This document shows, piece by piece, positions 30,705-39,247 of a stretch of DNA of 64,000 nt. Below the pieces are notes generated by a model. That model was not told the origin of the DNA. It saw only the letters and a list, made by a program, of their open reading frames with translations, and did no database searches. The stretch's first letter is position 1. Each line of letters begins with the position of its first letter. Source of the DNA: Paraburkholderia acidisoli (lineage in GTDB: Bacteria > Pseudomonadota > Gammaproteobacteria > Burkholderiales > Burkholderiaceae); the NCBI RefSeq assembly GCF_009789675.1, contig NZ_CP046915.1, positions 434,001 to 498,000 of the forward strand, written 5' to 3'. The translations under genes and the position numbers were made by a program.

Positions 30705-31715
30705 TCAGCCGAACAGCGCCGCGCGGCCGGCGGCCGAACCGAACACGGCGTCGGCGTCGTGGCCCGCGCCCGCGATCTCGTGCACAGGGTGCGCCGGCTC
30801 GCCCAAATGGCGTTCACGCAAATACTGTGCATACGCACGGCCGCGTTCGAGCCGGTTCGCGCCTTGCGCGAGCGCGGCGCACGAGCGGTCGAGCGCGGGA
30901 TGCTCGGGGTCGCAGTCGCGGTCGCCGAGCAGCAGCGTCACGTCGCGGCGCACGTAGGCCGCTTCGAGCGCGGCCGGCGTGAGCGCAGCCTCGGGCGATA
31001 ACCCGGCGTTCCGCGCATACGAAGGCAGCGCTTCGAGCCCGTACTTCCAGCGATTGAAACCGGGGCAGCGCGCCTCGTCGAATGCGGCAAAACCGCCGTG
31101 CGCGTCGGGGCGTTGCACATCGAAATACACATACGACGACGGATTCGCGATCACGTAGCTCAGCTTCACGCCGCGCGCCGCGAGCGGCGCCTCGCCACGC
31201 GCGAGCACGGCATAGCGATGCGCGACCTGCGCGCCGCCCGAATGCCCCGCCACCACCACTTCGCGCAGCGAGGGAAACGGCAACGGGTCGGCGAGCGTGG
31301 CGAGCAGCGCGTCGAGCACGTCGAACGAACTGAGCGGCGCGGGCGCGAGCGCGTCGTCGCCGCCCATCCAGCTGGTCCAGTCCCAGCGCAGCGTGGAGGC
31401 CGGCAGGCGGTGCGCCTCCACATCCTCGCTGGCGAGAAATTGCGGCACGAGCAGCAGCGTGTGCGCCGCCGCCTCGCCCGCATGGGCGCGCGCGCGGTGC
31501 GCGAGCTGGAAGTAGGCGTCGGCGTTGCGCAGGCGGCCGTGCAGCAGGATCACGGCGCGCGTGACCTCGGGCTGCGGCGCGTGCCAGGCGCCCGAGGCGT
31601 AGAGCGGCACCGTGCCGCGTCCGCGCGCGGTCGCGACTTCCAGATGCATCGGTGCGACGACAGCGACGGGCCGTTCGTTGGGCGCGCGTTCGTCGTTGGG
31701 ATCAAGCAGGGTCAT
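30705..31715 (-). CDS. Alpha/beta hydrolase, cytoplasmic paralogue
   Basis: A 336-aa protein with no signal peptide. Seen: ILLHGRLRNADAYF (oxyanion region), nucleophile elbow GHSGGA, candidate acid GDRDCDP and catalytic His AGAGHDAD. It is a clear paralogue of the exported hydrolase at 33106-34227, sharing HG[RK]LRNAD[AT]YF, the SSFDVLDA/SSYAVLDA block, PSSYVYFD/PSSYAYFD and CPGF-WKYG. Its ATG overlaps the stop of the MHS transporter (ATGA, 31712-31715), so it is translationally coupled. I infer that it acts on the imported form of the same type of ester or amide substrate. Confidence 0.85.
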   Translation of the reverse strand: MTLLDPNDERAPNERPVAVVAPMHLEVATARGRGTVPLYASGAWHAPQPEVTRAVILLHGRLRNADAYFQLAHRARAHAGEAAAHTLLLVPQFLASEDVEAHRLPASTLRWDWTSWMGGDDALAPAPLSSFDVLDALLATLADPLPFPSLREVVVAGHSGGAQVAHRYAVLARGEAPLAARGVKLSYVIANPSSYVYFDVQRPDAHGGFAAFDEARCPGFNRWKYGLEALPSYARNAGLSPEAALTPAALEAAYVRRDVTLLLGDRDCDPEHPALDRSCAALAQGANRLERGRAYAQYLRERHLGEPAHPVHEIAGAGHDADAVFGSAAGRAALFG

Positions 31716-33109
31716 GCAGCGGAGTTCCTTGTGGAGGGATGGCGTTCGCCGTCGGCGCGGGCGTGGCCGCGTCGCGTGCCATAGACGAGCACGAGCGAGA
31801 ACAGCCCGGCAAAAATCAGGTAGAACGCGGGCGTGAGGCTCGAACCCGACATGCGCGTGAGCCCGGTGATGGTGAACGGCGCGAGGCCGCCGAACAGCGT
31901 CACGGCGATGTTGTACGAGATCGCCACGCCCGAGGAGCGGCTGCGCACCGGGAAGAGCGTCGCGAGCATGCCGGGATGCGCGCCCGACATCGCCGCGAGA
32001 AACACCGTCGAGATCACCTGGGCGACGAACAGCCGCTCGGCCGAAGGCGCCGACACCACGTACACGAACAGCGGGTACGCGCACACCATCCACGCGATCG
32101 TCACCGGATAGAACAGCCGGTACGCGCCGAAGCGGTCGGCAAGCTTGCCCGAGAGCGGAAACAGGAACAGGTTGAGCACGCCGCAGAAGAACGCGCCGCG
32201 CAGCGCGACGGCCAGCGGCAAATGCAATTGCCGCTCGACGTACACGGCCATATACGAATGCCACACGTAGTTGGTCGCGGCGCCCACGGCGATCACGCCC
32301 ATCGCGCACAGCGCGGCGCGGCCGTTGTCGCGGCAGAACTGCCGCAGCGTCGTGCGCGGCGCGCGGCTTTCGTGCGCGCGCAGTTCGACGAACTCCGGCG
32401 ACTCCGCCACGCGATGGCGGATATAGAAGCCGATCGGCCCGGCGAGCGCGCCGCACAGGAACGGCACGCGCCAGCCCCACGCCACCAGTTGCGCATGCGT
32501 GAGATGTGTGGTGAGCAGATAGCCCGTGCCCGAAGACAGCAGCAGCGCGAACGACTGCGCCGTCATGTTGAAGCTGCCGTAGTACATCTTGCGGCCCGGC
32601 GGCGCGTACTCGACCAGCATGGCCGAGGCCGTGGCGAACTGGCCGCCCACCGAAAGCCCTTGCAGCACGCGCGCGAACACGATCAGCGCGGGCGCGGCGA
32701 GGCCGATGTGCGCGTAGCCGGGCGTGAGCCCCATCAGCAGCGTGCTCACCGCCATCGAGATGATGATGAGCGAAAGCGCGCGGCTGCGGCCCATGCGGTC
32801 GGCGTAGAGGCCGAGCAGGATGCCGCCGAACGGCCGCACCACGAAGCCGATCGCGAAGGTCGCGAGCGCGAGCATGATCGACAGGAAACCGCTGCCCGCA
32901 GGAAAGAACACCTGCGCGATCGTCTTCGAGAAGTACGCGTAGATCAGGAAGTCGAACCATTCGAGCCCGTTGCCGAGCACGGAGGAAAAGATCGCGCGGC
33001 GCACCATCGAAGGCGAGAGCGCGGCGCGCGCCTGCGCGACGGCGCTGCTTTCGGCGCTGTTTTCCGGATCGGCTGACACGGTGAGATTGGAAGTCGATTG
33101 ACGGTTCAT
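31712..33109 (-). CDS. MFS transporter, MHS family
   Basis: A 465-aa twelve-helix permease (NGLEWFDFLIYAYFSKTIAQ; YADRMGRSRALS loop; GWRVPFLCGALAGPIGFYIRHRV), of the organic-acid:H+ symporter type. It lies between two paralogous hydrolases and overlaps both: its ATG overlaps the stop of the upstream exported hydrolase, and its stop overlaps the start of the cytoplasmic one. This strict coupling suggests the three gene products work on one compound. Substrate unknown; possibly the acid released in the periplasm. Confidence 0.9.
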   Translation of the reverse strand: MNRQSTSNLTVSADPENSAESSAVAQARAALSPSMVRRAIFSSVLGNGLEWFDFLIYAYFSKTIAQVFFPAGSGFLSIMLALATFAIGFVVRPFGGILLGLYADRMGRSRALSLIIISMAVSTLLMGLTPGYAHIGLAAPALIVFARVLQGLSVGGQFATASAMLVEYAPPGRKMYYGSFNMTAQSFALLLSSGTGYLLTTHLTHAQLVAWGWRVPFLCGALAGPIGFYIRHRVAESPEFVELRAHESRAPRTTLRQFCRDNGRAALCAMGVIAVGAATNYVWHSYMAVYVERQLHLPLAVALRGAFFCGVLNLFLFPLSGKLADRFGAYRLFYPVTIAWMVCAYPLFVYVVSAPSAERLFVAQVISTVFLAAMSGAHPGMLATLFPVRSRSSGVAISYNIAVTLFGGLAPFTITGLTRMSGSSLTPAFYLIFAGLFSLVLVYGTRRGHARADGERHPSTRNSAA

Positions 33110-34227
33110 GGCGTGCATCCCGGCGTGTCGTACATGGCGGCGAGCGCGCACGCCGAAGTCAGCATGCGCGCGCCGTTGTGGCCCACGCCCGGCACGACGT
33201 CGAGCCGCTGGTCGATGCCTTCGGGGTGACGCGCCTGCAGGTAGTGAACATACGCCTGCGCGCGCGCGACGCGCTGCGGGCCTTGTGCTTCGGCGGGACA
33301 GCTCTGGTCGAGCGCCTTTTGCCGCGGATCGTTGTCGTTGCCGCCAACAAGATATTGCACGCGGCGCTTCACGTACGCCGCTTCGAGCTGCGCGGGCGTG
33401 CGGTCGGCGAGATACGCGGGGCGCTTCTGCATGCCGTATTTCCAGTCGTCGAAGCCCGGGCACGCGTTCGCGTCCACCGGCTCGGGGCGCGTGGCGTCGA
33501 AATACGCATACGACGACGGGCTCGACACCACATAGCGCACGTCGATGCCGTCCCGCGCGAGCGCGCCGGTTTCGCGCGCGGCCACCGCGTAGCGCTGCAC
33601 GACCTGGCCGCCGCCCGAATGGCCCGCGAAGATCACGTGACGCAGGTTCGGAAAGCGCGTGCGGTCGGCGAGCCGCGCGACGATGGCGTCGAGCACCGCG
33701 TACGAACTCACGGGCGCGGGCGCGACGGCGTTTTCGCCCGCCATCCAGCCGTTTTCGTGCCAGCGCAGCAGGTCGGCGGGTTCGTCGCGGCCCGCGAAGT
33801 CGAGCGTGGCGAGGAACTGCGGCGCGATCAGCAGCGTGCCGGCCGTGTCCGCGCCTTGCGCCCTGGCCGCGTCGCGGGCTTGTTCGGCGCTGTGGAAATA
33901 CGTGTCGGCGTTGCGCAGCTTGCCGTGGATCACGATGATCGCGCGCGTCACCTCCGGCTGCGGCTGCGCCCAGTCGCGCGACACGTAGAGCGCGAATTCG
34001 GCGGCGCCCGCGGGGGTGTCGATACGCATGCGCGTGTCCGAAATCTGCGACACGGGCCGCAAATGCGGGTTGTAGACGTGCGCGGCGGTGGCGGCCTGCG
34101 CGCTCGCCGGCATCATCGCGCCGAATGCGCCCAACGACGCGAGCGCACCGAACACCGCCAGCGCCGCGGCGCCGCGTGCGAACCGTCGCGCCTTCGTGCG
34201 CGGGCCTCGAACCGGAATTGCTGTCAT
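33106..34227 (-). CDS. Exported alpha/beta hydrolase
   Basis: A 373-aa protein. Residues 1-36 form a signal peptide with an RRFAR twin-arginine-like start and an ASAQA end, so it should be periplasmic or secreted. The fold shows IIVIHGKLRNADTYF, nucleophile GHSGGG, acid GNDNDP and His GVGHNG. Start ATG 34227 has GGGAG eight bases upstream; a longer frame exists but is unsupported. It is 70 bp after the porin gene on the same strand, and its cytoplasmic paralogue lies two genes downstream. Likely an esterase or amidase on a substrate that enters by the porin (inference). Confidence 0.87.
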   Translation of the reverse strand: MTAIPVRGPRTKARRFARGAAALAVFGALASLGAFGAMMPASAQAATAAHVYNPHLRPVSQISDTRMRIDTPAGAAEFALYVSRDWAQPQPEVTRAIIVIHGKLRNADTYFHSAEQARDAARAQGADTAGTLLIAPQFLATLDFAGRDEPADLLRWHENGWMAGENAVAPAPVSSYAVLDAIVARLADRTRFPNLRHVIFAGHSGGGQVVQRYAVAARETGALARDGIDVRYVVSSPSSYAYFDATRPEPVDANACPGFDDWKYGMQKRPAYLADRTPAQLEAAYVKRRVQYLVGGNDNDPRQKALDQSCPAEAQGPQRVARAQAYVHYLQARHPEGIDQRLDVVPGVGHNGARMLTSACALAAMYDTPGCTP

Positions 34228-34297
34228 GCGAACCACTCCCTCGAAGGCCCGCGTCGCGCGCGGGCCGCATTGCAAACTCGCCTGCCTGACTCGCCGA

Positions 34298-35398
34298 TCA
34301 GAACTTGTGGAACATGCCGAGCGTCACGCCCGTCTGGTTCGGACCGAACGCCGTGCTGTCGTTCGTGCCGACCGGCGTGTAGGTGCCGTTGGCGTAACGC
34401 GTGGCTTCGGCGTAGGCCACCGTCGCGTAGAGCGAGGTGCGCTTCGACAGCGCGTACTGCGCACTCAGCACGCCCATCCACGTATTCGACATCTTCGGCG
34501 TCTTGTCGACGTCGTAGTAATACGCCGCCGTGAGCTTCAGGTTGCGCATCACGGGGTAGCGCACGCCCGCGAAGAACAATTCCTGCGCCACCGAAGCGCT
34601 CTTCGTGGGGTTGTACAGATAGTGCTCGTAACCGCCCAGGATTTCGCCCGCGCCGATATTCTGGCGTGCCGAGAGGCTCAGGTTGCGCGACTTCGTCCAC
34701 GTGCCGGTCGAATTGATCGCGCCGTTGCGATAGTCGTAGGCCACCGCGAGGCCGAAGGTGCCGCCGTCGTAGTCGAGACCGCCGCTATAGGCCGCGCTGC
34801 TCTGGAACGAGCCCGCGTCGCCGCCGAAGCTGTAGTCGGCGATGGCCGTGAGACCGCCGAAGCTGCCCACGTACTTGACCGAATTGCTGTCGCGCGCGCG
34901 AAACGCGAAGTCGTCGGAGGAACCCGTTGTCGGGAACCACGTGTATTGCTGCGAGAACGACATCGGATCGTAGTGCAGCAAAATGTCGTACATCGCCGTG
35001 TACTGCAAGCCGAACGAGAGCGAGCCGAAGCGCGGGTTCGACAGACCGACCGCCGCCGTGCGGTTGAACAGGGTGCCGGCGGTGGCCTGCGTGCCGTCGT
35101 TGCTGTTGAAGCCCGATTCGAGCACGAACCACGCCGTGTTGCCGCCGCCGAGCGCCTCGCTGCCGCGCACCCCGAAGCGCGAATTGTGGATGCCGCCCGA
35201 GTTCTCGCGCACGAGCGAGCCGCCCGTGGCGCTGGCGTGCGAGAGGAATTCCACGTTGGCGTCGACCACGCCGTAGAGCGTGACGGAACTGCCGCCACCG
35301 CCGCCCATGGCGGTAGCGAGGGCTTCGTCGATTTCCTGGGCGTGGGCGGCGCTACAGCCCGCGACCAGCGCGAACGCGGCGGCGTGGTGCTTTTTCAT
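34298..35398 (-). CDS. Outer-membrane porin (Gram-negative porin family)
   Basis: A 366-aa 16-strand beta-barrel trimeric porin of the Burkholderia type. Signal peptide 1-20 (ending SAAHA); mature part has SSVTLYGVVDANVEF, SRFGVRGSEALGGGNTAWFVLE, and the terminal Phe in GVTLGMFHKF that marks outer-membrane insertion. A short Gly-rich insertion (MGGGGGSS) follows the signal peptide, which is unusual since strand 1 normally starts directly. It heads the hydrolase-transporter-hydrolase operon and is divergent from the LysR gene at 35574, its likely regulator. Confidence 0.92.
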   Translation of the reverse strand: MKKHHAAAFALVAGCSAAHAQEIDEALATAMGGGGGSSVTLYGVVDANVEFLSHASATGGSLVRENSGGIHNSRFGVRGSEALGGGNTAWFVLESGFNSNDGTQATAGTLFNRTAAVGLSNPRFGSLSFGLQYTAMYDILLHYDPMSFSQQYTWFPTTGSSDDFAFRARDSNSVKYVGSFGGLTAIADYSFGGDAGSFQSSAAYSGGLDYDGGTFGLAVAYDYRNGAINSTGTWTKSRNLSLSARQNIGAGEILGGYEHYLYNPTKSASVAQELFFAGVRYPVMRNLKLTAAYYYDVDKTPKMSNTWMGVLSAQYALSKRTSLYATVAYAEATRYANGTYTPVGTNDSTAFGPNQTGVTLGMFHKF

Positions 35399-35509
35399 GG
35401 AGGGTCTCCGATGTTGTTGTAAGACGCGCGCAACGGTGAAGTCAGCGCGGAATGGTCGCCATCGTAGGGCCGGCACCGGTAGATGTAAAATATCGATTGA
35501 ATGACCCCG

Positions 35510-35528
35510 CCATATATTCTGAATATGG
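35510..35528. promoter_or_regulatory. Palindromic LysR-type operator
   Basis: CCATATATTCTGAATATGG contains the perfect palindrome ATATTC-T-GAATAT (35514-35526) inside outer arms CCATAT/ATATGG. It fits the T-N11-A form of LysR boxes and lies 46 bp before the LysR ATG and about 110 bp before the porin ATG, the right place for divergent control and autorepression. Confidence 0.6.
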
Positions 35529-35573
35529 CAGGAGCCGCGCCGTTCGTTTCCACCTCTCACCGGAAGCCCCACG

Positions 35574-36551
35574 ATGGAGCTACGCCATTTGCGCTACTTC
35601 CTGGCCGTTGCCGAGGAAGGCCAGTTCACGCGCGCCGCCGAGCGTCTTGCGATGCAGCAGCCGCCGCTTTCGCAGCAGATCCGTCTGCTCGAGGAAGAGG
35701 TGGGATTCGACCTGTTCGTGCGTCTGCCGCGCGGCGTGGAGCTGACGCCCGCGGGCGAGGCGTTCGCGCAGAACGCGGCGGTCGTGCTCGACACGCTCCA
35801 GCAGGGGCTCTCGCACGCGCGGCGCATCGCGCGGGGCGAGCTGGGCTCGATCTCGATCGGGCTCACGAGTTCGGCGGGGTTTCATCCGCTCACGACGCAT
35901 TTGATCCGCGCGTTCGGCGCGGCGCATCCCGACATCGAAATCGACCTGGCCGAACTCAACGCGGCCGAACTGATCGAGCGACTGCTTGCGCGGCAGATTC
36001 ACCTCGCGTTCCTGCGCAAGCCCGTGGAAACGCCCGCCGATCTCGCGTTCACGCAGTTGCTCGACGAGCCGATGGTGGTCGTGCTGCCGCTCGGGCATCG
36101 GCTGCTCGCGGGCAAGAAAGGCGCGAGCGCCGCGGCGAAAGGCGGCACGAACAAGCGCATGAAAGGCGGCACGCCCGCCATCCCGCTCGAAGCGCTCGCG
36201 GAAGAAAACTTCATTCTCGTGCGCCGGCCCGGCGCGCCCGGCATGTACGCCGACATTCTCGCGGCGTGCAGGAGCGCGGGCTTCCTGCCGCAAGTCTCGC
36301 GCGAAGTGCCGCGCATGCTCACGGGTATTCACATGGTCGCGGCGGGGCTGGGCGTCACGCTCGTGCCCGCGTCCATGCGCCACTACGATCACGAGAACGT
36401 GGCGTTCTGCCGGCTCAGCAACGCGCACGGCTTGAGCGCGCCGCTGCATCTCGCGTATCCCTCGGAGATGCACAATCCGGCGGCCGGGCGCTTCGTGGCG
36501 TTCGCGCAGGCACGGCTCGCGAGCGGGCTGGACGCGCCTGCGTCGCGCTGA
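35574..36551 (+). CDS. LysR-family regulator, BenM/CatR type
   Basis: A 325-aa regulator. The N-terminal winged helix is MELRHLRYFLAVAEEGQFT with recognition helix QQPPLSQQIRLLEEE; the effector domain follows (~92-300). Sequence of the HTH and HRLLAG/FILVRRPGAPGMYADIL region is like BenM/CatM-class aromatic and beta-ketoadipate regulators. A Lys/Gly/Ala-rich insertion of about 20 residues near 180-203 (GKKGASAAAKGGTNKRMKGG) is absent from relatives as I know them and is encoded partly by a 24-bp direct repeat. It is divergent from the porin-hydrolase operon. Confidence 0.9.
   Translation: MELRHLRYFLAVAEEGQFTRAAERLAMQQPPLSQQIRLLEEEVGFDLFVRLPRGVELTPAGEAFAQNAAVVLDTLQQGLSHARRIARGELGSISIGLTSSAGFHPLTTHLIRAFGAAHPDIEIDLAELNAAELIERLLARQIHLAFLRKPVETPADLAFTQLLDEPMVVVLPLGHRLLAGKKGASAAAKGGTNKRMKGGTPAIPLEALAEENFILVRRPGAPGMYADILAACRSAGFLPQVSREVPRMLTGIHMVAAGLGVTLVPASMRHYDHENVAFCRLSNAHGLSAPLHLAYPSEMHNPAAGRFVAFAQARLASGLDAPASR
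36137..36173 (+). repeat. 24-bp-period direct repeat inside the LysR gene
   Basis: GAAAGGCGGCACG occurs at 36137-36149 and again at 36161-36173. The period of 24 bp keeps frame and adds eight codons, giving AKGGTNKR / MKGGTPAI. It explains part of the unusual insertion in the regulator. Confidence 0.7.
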
Positions 36552-36650
36552 CGTGCGGTATCGGCGGATCGAGCGGCCGGGCGGGAAAGCGCCACGGCAT
36601 GACGATTGCTCCCTTTCAGCCCACGTACAACTCACACAGGGAGCCACGTC

Positions 36651-36947
36651 ATGCCGACGATCCTGAAACCCGCCCGCCGCCTCAATGCCTCGCTGAGCGC
36701 TGTCGTGCTCGCCCTTGCGGCGGCAGGCGCATGGTCCGTGACGAACAGCGCCGTCGCGCAAACCAACGACGATCCGTCCGCCGCGCCGGCGACGCACGCG
36801 GACCAGAAGGCCGCGAAGAAGCAGTCGAAGGCCGACAAGAAGGCGGCCGTCGCGCAGGCCAAGGCCGACAAGGAAAAGACCGACGCGCAAGCCGACGCCG
36901 ACAAGGAAAAGGCCAACGCGCGCGTGAAGGACGCGAAGGATCAGTAA
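36651..36947 (+). CDS. Small exported Lys/Ala-rich protein
   Basis: A 98-aa protein. Signal peptide ~1-36 (ending NSAVAQ), then a highly charged tail with repeats of the form KADK/ADKEK and DADKEKANAR, predicted as a single helix. ATG 36651 has AGGGAG seven bases upstream. Such short charged exported proteins are frequent in Burkholderiaceae; function unknown. Confidence 0.7.
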   Translation: MPTILKPARRLNASLSAVVLALAAAGAWSVTNSAVAQTNDDPSAAPATHADQKAAKKQSKADKKAAVAQAKADKEKTDAQADADKEKANARVKDAKDQ

Positions 36948-36979
36948 GCGGATGATGAGGCGGCGCGTACCGCTATCGA

Positions 36980-37024
36980 TCGATTCGCCGATTAATCGGG
37001 ATGGCTAATCAATCGGCGAATCGA
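36980..37024. terminator. Large inverted repeat between convergent genes
   Basis: Arms TCGATTCGCCGATT (36980-36993) and AATCGGCGAATCGA (37011-37024) pair over 14 bp with a 17-base loop. It sits between the exported Lys/Ala-rich gene and the convergent oxidoreductase, so it probably ends both transcripts. There is no clear T-run, so terminator status is likely but not certain. Confidence 0.55.
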
Positions 37025-37043
37025 CTGCACGGCGCCGCCGCGC

Positions 37044-38057
37044 TCACCACGTCGCGCAGATCTTGCCGAAGTGCGCGCCGGCCTCCTGATGCCGGAAGGC
37101 CTCGGCGAGTTCGTCGAGACCGAACGTGCGATCGATCGCCGGGCGCACGCCCGCGCGATCGAGTGCGGCCACGTACTCCTGCTGCTGCCGCCGGCTGCCG
37201 ACGATCAGCCCTTGCAGCCGCGCCTGTTTCGCCATCAGCGTGGACGTGGGCACCGTGCCCTCGCGGCCGGTGAGCACGCCGATCAGCGCGATATGGCCGC
37301 CCACGCACACCGCGTCGATCGATTGCGCGAGCGTGCCCGGGCCGCCCACCTCGATCACGTGATCGACGCCTCGGCCGCCCGTGAGATTGCGCACGAGCGT
37401 GCCCCAGTTCGCATGCTGCCGGTAATTGACGACGTGATCGGCGCCCAGCGTTTTCGCGCGCGCGAGCTTCTCGTCCGACGACGAGGTGACGATGACCGTC
37501 GCGCCCATCATCCGCCCGATCTGCAACGCGGCGATCGACACGCCGCCGGTGCCGAGCGTGAGCACCGTGTCGCCGGCCTTGAGGCCACCGTCCGCGACCA
37601 GCGCGCGCCAGGCGGTCAAACCGGCCGTGGTGAGGGTGGCGGCTTCGGCGTGGGTCCAGCCGCGCGGGGCGTGCGTGAACGCGCTCGCGGGGCGCACCGC
37701 GTAGTGGGTGGCGAAACCCTCGGCGCCGTCGCCGGGCGTTTGCGCGAAGTTGCCAACCGCCTGCCACGGCAAACCGTCGGGCCATTGCGGGAAGAAGCAA
37801 GAAACGACGTGATCGCCCGCCTTGAAGTCGCTCACGCCCGCGCCGACCGCTTCCACCACGCCCGCGCCGTCCGACATCAGCACGCGGCCGTCGGCGGTGG
37901 GAATCGCGCCGTTGGCGACCAGCAGATCGTGGAAATTCAGCGAGGTCGCGTGCAGCGCCACGCGAATCTCACCGGGGCCGGGCGCGCCGGGATCGTCGAT
38001 CTCGCGCAACTCGATGCGATCGAGCCCGCCCGGCGCGCGCACCACGGCGGCCTTCAT
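37044..38057 (-). CDS. Zinc-type alcohol dehydrogenase-like oxidoreductase
   Basis: A 337-aa medium-chain dehydrogenase/reductase: GroES-like N-domain (HATSLNFHDLLVANGAIP), NAD(P) motif LTLGTGGVSIAALQIGRMMGA and VEVGGPGTLAQS-type segment (DHVIEVGGPGTLAQS). Without a zinc cysteine cluster it belongs with quinone/enoyl reductases. It is divergent from the LysR gene at 38219, which probably controls it. A different protein from the related enzyme at 16735. Confidence 0.88.
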   Translation of the reverse strand: MKAAVVRAPGGLDRIELREIDDPGAPGPGEIRVALHATSLNFHDLLVANGAIPTADGRVLMSDGAGVVEAVGAGVSDFKAGDHVVSCFFPQWPDGLPWQAVGNFAQTPGDGAEGFATHYAVRPASAFTHAPRGWTHAEAATLTTAGLTAWRALVADGGLKAGDTVLTLGTGGVSIAALQIGRMMGATVIVTSSSDEKLARAKTLGADHVVNYRQHANWGTLVRNLTGGRGVDHVIEVGGPGTLAQSIDAVCVGGHIALIGVLTGREGTVPTSTLMAKQARLQGLIVGSRRQQQEYVAALDRAGVRPAIDRTFGLDELAEAFRHQEAGAHFGKICATW

Positions 38058-38198
38058 GGCCGCGCTCCCGGCAGTGAGCGGGTTGCATCGGCAACTGTCT
38101 GCACGTTCATGTTCGCTTTCCTCGTTCGATACGGATTGGACCGGATTCGGCTCGCGCCTCGCTGACATCACTTTCGCCGCATAATGACGGCGTCGCCA

Positions 38199-38218
38199 TC
38201 AGTTAGGCTGATATCAGC
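38199..38218. promoter_or_regulatory. Overlapping inverted repeats ahead of the LysR gene
   Basis: Two inverted repeats share a half-site: ATCAG-N5-CTGAT (38199-38213) and the perfect 12-mer GCTGATATCAGC (38207-38218). They abut the LysR ATG (38219), so bound regulator would block its own translation start region as well as act on the divergent dehydrogenase promoter. Confidence 0.5.
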
Positions 38219-39103
38219 ATGCTAGACCTGAATCTCTTGCGGGCGCTCGACGCCTTGCTCGACGAACGCAACGTCACGCGCGCCGCGCAACGCCTGTCGC
38301 TCACGCAACCGGCGGTGAGCGCGATGCTCACGCGTCTGCGTGAGAGTTTCGACGATCCGCTGTTCGTGCGCACGCAACGTGGCATTGTGCCGACCGAACG
38401 CGCGCTGCAACTGGCCGTGCCGCTCAAGCAGGTGCTCAGCGACATCGAACAGATGATGCAACCGCAGGCCTTCGTGCCCGAGACGGCGGAACTGACCTTC
38501 ACGATTGCCTCGACGGATTACGCGCTGCGTGCGCTCGTCGTGCCGTTTCTCGCGCGGCTGCGCGAAACGGCGCCCGGCATTCGCGCCGTGGTCGTGCCGG
38601 TGCAGCACGAGCGCCTGAGCGCGCAACTCGAGAGCGGCAACGTGGACATCGCGCTCATCACGCCCGAGACCACGCCGGCCGACCTGCACGCGCGCCATCT
38701 CTTCGAGGAGCGCTACGTGTGCGTGATGCGCACCGATCATCCGGCGGCGGCGCAGCCGCTCACGCTCGAACGCTTTTGCACGCTCGATCACGCGCTCGTG
38801 TCGTACACGGGCGGCAGCCTGCGCGGCGTCACCGACGAAGCGCTCGCGCGCATTGGGCGCTCGCGGCGCGTGACGGTGTCGGTGAACAGCTTTCTGGTGC
38901 TACCCGAGATCCTCTCGACCAGCGACCTGATCGCGGTGGTGCCGTCGCGGCTCGCGCACGGGTTGCAGGGGCTCAAGATCGTGGAGCCGCCGCTGGCCAT
39001 CCCGGGCTTTACGAAGACGATGGTGTGGCACGAGCGCACGCATCGCGCGCCGGCGCACCGGTGGGTGCGCGAGGTGATGGGGGAGACGGGGGCGGGGATG
39101 TGA
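38219..39103 (+). CDS. LysR-family transcriptional regulator
   Basis: A 294-aa regulator of the NodD/PcpR-like subgroup, starting MLDLNLLRALDALLDERNVTRAA with recognition helix QPAVSAMLTRLRESF, then a substrate-binding domain (LTFTIASTDYALRALVVPF). Only a weak AGG precedes the ATG because the palindrome lies there. It is divergent from the quinone oxidoreductase-like gene and should control it. Confidence 0.9.
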   Translation: MLDLNLLRALDALLDERNVTRAAQRLSLTQPAVSAMLTRLRESFDDPLFVRTQRGIVPTERALQLAVPLKQVLSDIEQMMQPQAFVPETAELTFTIASTDYALRALVVPFLARLRETAPGIRAVVVPVQHERLSAQLESGNVDIALITPETTPADLHARHLFEERYVCVMRTDHPAAAQPLTLERFCTLDHALVSYTGGSLRGVTDEALARIGRSRRVTVSVNSFLVLPEILSTSDLIAVVPSRLAHGLQGLKIVEPPLAIPGFTKTMVWHERTHRAPAHRWVREVMGETGAGM

Positions 39104-39139
39104 GGGCGACGATGTGACAGGCGTTGCCGGCCGGGACCG

Positions 39140-39247
39140 TCAGGCGTCGAACGGATTGAGCGAGCGAACACCCGTGCCCGCGAAATCGCCTACGTCGCGC
39201 GTGACCACGACGAGATCGTGAATCCAGGCCGTCGCCTCGAGCGTCAT
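39140..39247 (-). pseudogene. Remnant of a VapC/FitB-type PIN toxin gene
   Basis: The minus strand encodes MTLEATAWIHDLVVVTRDVGDFAGTGVRSLNPFDA (first 20: see positions; key parts ATAWIHDLVVVTRDVGDF and LNPFD), which is the C-terminal end of a PIN-domain ribonuclease, with the conserved TR-V-DF motif. Upstream the frame continues for ~15 more codons of poor similarity and then meets a TGA. The N-terminal two thirds and the antitoxin gene are missing, so it cannot be functional. Confidence 0.6.

Noticed and set aside
30705..32960. A 751-codon frame covering hydrolase and transporter as one protein
   Set aside because: Only the last 336 codons match a hydrolase; the rest is the transporter read in the wrong frame, and the real transporter ends at 31712.
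31712..34270. An 852-codon frame that would fuse the exported hydrolase to the MHS transporter
   Set aside because: The part upstream of 33109 is the hydrolase in another frame; the true start of the transporter is the ATG overlapping the hydrolase stop.
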